The position numbers were made by a program, and so were the translations under genes. Below are positions 61,803 through 64,000 of a stretch of 64,000 nt of DNA, one piece after another. Within the stretch, counting starts at the first letter, position 1. Each line of letters starts with the position of its first letter. The notes under the pieces are model-generated. The model saw nothing but the letters and a program-made list of their open reading frames with translations, did not search any database and was not told the DNA's origin. Location of the stretch: contig NEEC01000017.1 of assembly GCA_002189035.1 (NCBI GenBank), forward strand, positions 310,001 through 374,000. Direction: 5' to 3'. This DNA comes from Utricularia gibba. Its lineage: Eukaryota; Streptophyta; Magnoliopsida; Lamiales; Lentibulariaceae.

Positions 61803-63000
61803 TGATAAATGAAAATTTTAGCAATGTCGTTGCACTAAAACCAAATTTTTGCATCAAATAAATTTATAAACCCTAATCTACATAAAATACAAATTTAGAA
61901 AACTTGTATAATGGATTTCGGGGTCGATTATAAGGAGCTTGTGCTTGCTAAGTGTTTTAGTAAATGCATAATTCGGAATAACAGTAGATCTTAGTCTAAG
62001 TTCGAATTAGTAGTGATAAGTAAGTTCAGTAAACAAAATCAGGTTTCAATGCGAAAGGTAATAAGTATTGGTTCTAACTCAGAATAATACTAATATACCT
62101 TAAGGGTCTGCAGGTGGTGTGGTGCTAAATTTTCTAATTTAAATTATCATTTTCCTACACTCACAACTTCAAATAACCTAGGTCTACCCAGGTCATTCAT
62201 CATATTTTTGGTTAAGTTAGTCCACAATATCATCACCAACATTACAATTAGATCTACATGCATGCAAAGTGTATAGAACTAGGTCTACTTGATTCTACTG
62301 ATTATTCCCCGAACTAACACCTATTGTTCCCGTCTTGATTTATTGGTCTACCTCTAAATCAATCATCTTAGTTGTGAAGCTACTTGTTCCCTTCCTTATG
62401 TCTACCCATGAATTGATAGAAACAAGAGTTAAGAAACAATGATGAATTTTATTAAGACTCCTAGAGCCACACCACTATGTTTTACCTTAAGACATCACTA
62501 GGGTTCTATCTACTCATACTTTGAAGTTAAAACATGATAACATTAACATAAAACAACAAAAATGTTAAGCACATTGTAAAAGAGTTGGATGTAGAAACCG
62601 AAAAACATCAACAAACGAAAATAAAACAATAAGAGTTCTGGTTTCCGTCTGCTGCTATTCCTAGGCTGGAACAAGAGCGTTGGACTGGGCTCTGATGCTG
62701 TTCTTGAGGATGAAGTTCTTCTTCTCCTCTCCTGGTCGGTGTTCTTCGTGTTGAAGGTGTTGTTGTTGCTGGAGAAGTCATTGGGGTTGCTCGATGTTGG
62801 AGGGAAAAACCCCCCATGTGTGTTCTTAAAATTTTGGTTGCCCCCATTTGTGATTCTCTCTCCTCCTCATCTTTCTCTTACCTCTCACTTCCTAAGGCAA
62901 GTACAATATTTGACAACTCTATTGCTCTTGCCTCTAATTTGCATACTGCTACCGCGATAGTATACTCATTGCTCCCTACAGCCTAGTGACTTGCACGAAA
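61803..63000 (-). repeat. LTR of family A, copy 2
   Basis: It starts TGATAAATGAAAATTTTAGC and follows copy 1 (6127-7080) closely for at least 950 bp, including the CTCTTC-rich stretch with the antisense peptide RRGEEELHPQEQHQSP (copy 1: RRGEGGLHPQEQNQSP). The right boundary is not certain (about 62.8-63.2 kb). It lies beside the Copia remnant, probably as a later insertion, with no primer binding site next to it. Confidence 0.55.
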
Positions 63001-64000
63001 TCCTGATTTCTTCCTTGATTTTCGAGTTGCTGCTAGACTCAAAATTGGGTTAGCACATGGTGGGCTAAATCCTTTGATTTAGCTCACTAATCACACCAAA
63101 AATCACATTTTCCTAAATTATACAGAAAAATACTTAAAACTATAAAATAAACAACTAAACATAATTAAAAACTCATGATTTTCATATCCTAAAAACATGA
63201 AAATTTGTGTGCTATCCTTTATATTTGGTGATGAGTAGACTTGACCATTGATATTAAATTATGATGAATGAAGTTTCCAATTTTCTTAGCTAATACTATG
63301 TCGATTTATCTATATATTTCCCTCTTCATGTACCTTTGAATCAATCTAGAACACATACAGTTTTTTGATTGTTTTCAATGTAATTTTTTAAGTTTGATTC
63401 TTGTTCTTTTACACTTTCATTTTCATTGTTTCTTTGATATTCTTTTCCTTCTCATGTGGTTTGTTCATGTGTGAGTAAAGCTGAAAAAAAATCTAACAAT
63501 TTTATTTTCTTATTGTATATTGATTTGTTTTCACAAGTGTCTCAATCCCATGTGAATTCATCAAAAACTATGTCCACTAATTTTTATTTTCATACTTTAT
63601 AGTTCCAAAATTCTATAACCTAATGTAATAAATTGCATCATAAGTGAATGTCCAGTTGAGACTTTTTATCCAATTGAGAATTTTTCCATGTTGAAACTAA
63701 GACAGTGCCTTTAGATGCATATTTCTTGAAAATTGTTGGACTTATCAAAGCCCAAGGGAGTGGGTTTATTTTTAGATCCTTGGCAGGTTTGTGCGGAAAT
63801 TCTACCCCAAGAGAAGGCAATTCAAATGCTCCAACTCCTTCAACGTCCAAACACAACAACAAGGAATATTGTTGCCCAGAAATGATTAAGGAATTGAGTG
63901 AAAAAGGTGTCTGATTTAATTCATGAGATGAAGGAGTTGAAACAGGGAGTGATTGACTCCTCCCTGAATCAAAAACATGTTGCTGAAGTTATTTCGTGCA
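63001..64000. other. AT-rich end of window, no gene supported
   Basis: The only open stretch of note is 63705-63914 on the plus strand (69 codons, with NSTPREGNSNAPTPSTSKHN). It resembles a low-complexity linker and could be part of a gag-like or other gene continuing past the window, but nothing identifies it. Confidence 0.4.

Noticed and set aside
63705-63914. 69-codon frame at the right end
   Set aside because: Low-complexity peptide with no identifiable family; not enough to call a gene.

Overview
This is nuclear DNA from a flowering plant. The genes have short GT-AG introns and plant-specific families: CYP72A P450s, a class II trehalose-phosphate synthase, a GSK3/shaggy kinase, a plastid NFU protein and a DnaJ-ferredoxin. 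They sit among AT-rich spacers full of decayed plant retrotransposons (Athila, Tat, Copia). The species cannot be named from the sequence alone.

Layout. 1-12.6 kb is gene-poor: a fragment of an FCP1/NIF-type phosphatase pseudogene, a decayed hAT transposon split by an LTR insertion, and Athila-type remnants. 12.7-24.5 kb holds four tandem five-exon CYP72A genes on the plus strand. 24.5-40.8 kb is a transposon block. Its main element is an 8.2-kb Tat-lineage Gypsy retrotransposon with near-complete LTRs and a perfect 5-bp target duplication. 40.8-42.7 kb holds a fifth CYP72A gene. 43-60 kb is a compact single-copy gene block: F-box (-), Mpv17/PMP22 (+), NFU (+), class II TPS (-), DnaJ-ferredoxin (-), aspartate aminotransferase (+) and GSK3-like kinase (-). 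60.7-63 kb is again Copia and LTR debris.

Exon models were built by hand from splice sites, reading frame and family motifs, and lengths were checked modulo 3. Two CYP72A genes (first and fifth) and the Mpv17, NFU, DnaJ-ferredoxin and aminotransferase genes are fully open. CYP72A copies 2, 3 and 4, the F-box gene and the TPS gene are each broken only by a net one-base loss inside a homopolymer run (two such sites in copy 2). Everything around those sites is well conserved. The most economical reading is consensus error in a long-read assembly rather than six independent gene deaths, though real mutations cannot be excluded.

The genes do not form one pathway. The CYP72A array is the specialised-metabolism part (microsomal oxidation of terpenoids or hormones). 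The 43-60 kb block is housekeeping: Fe-S cluster delivery, sugar signalling, amino-acid metabolism and kinase signalling. I found no convincing new biological system. The best leads are the CYP72A array (including a heme-loop Arg-to-His change in copy 5), the antisense gene inside the Tat element, and the homopolymer lesion pattern.
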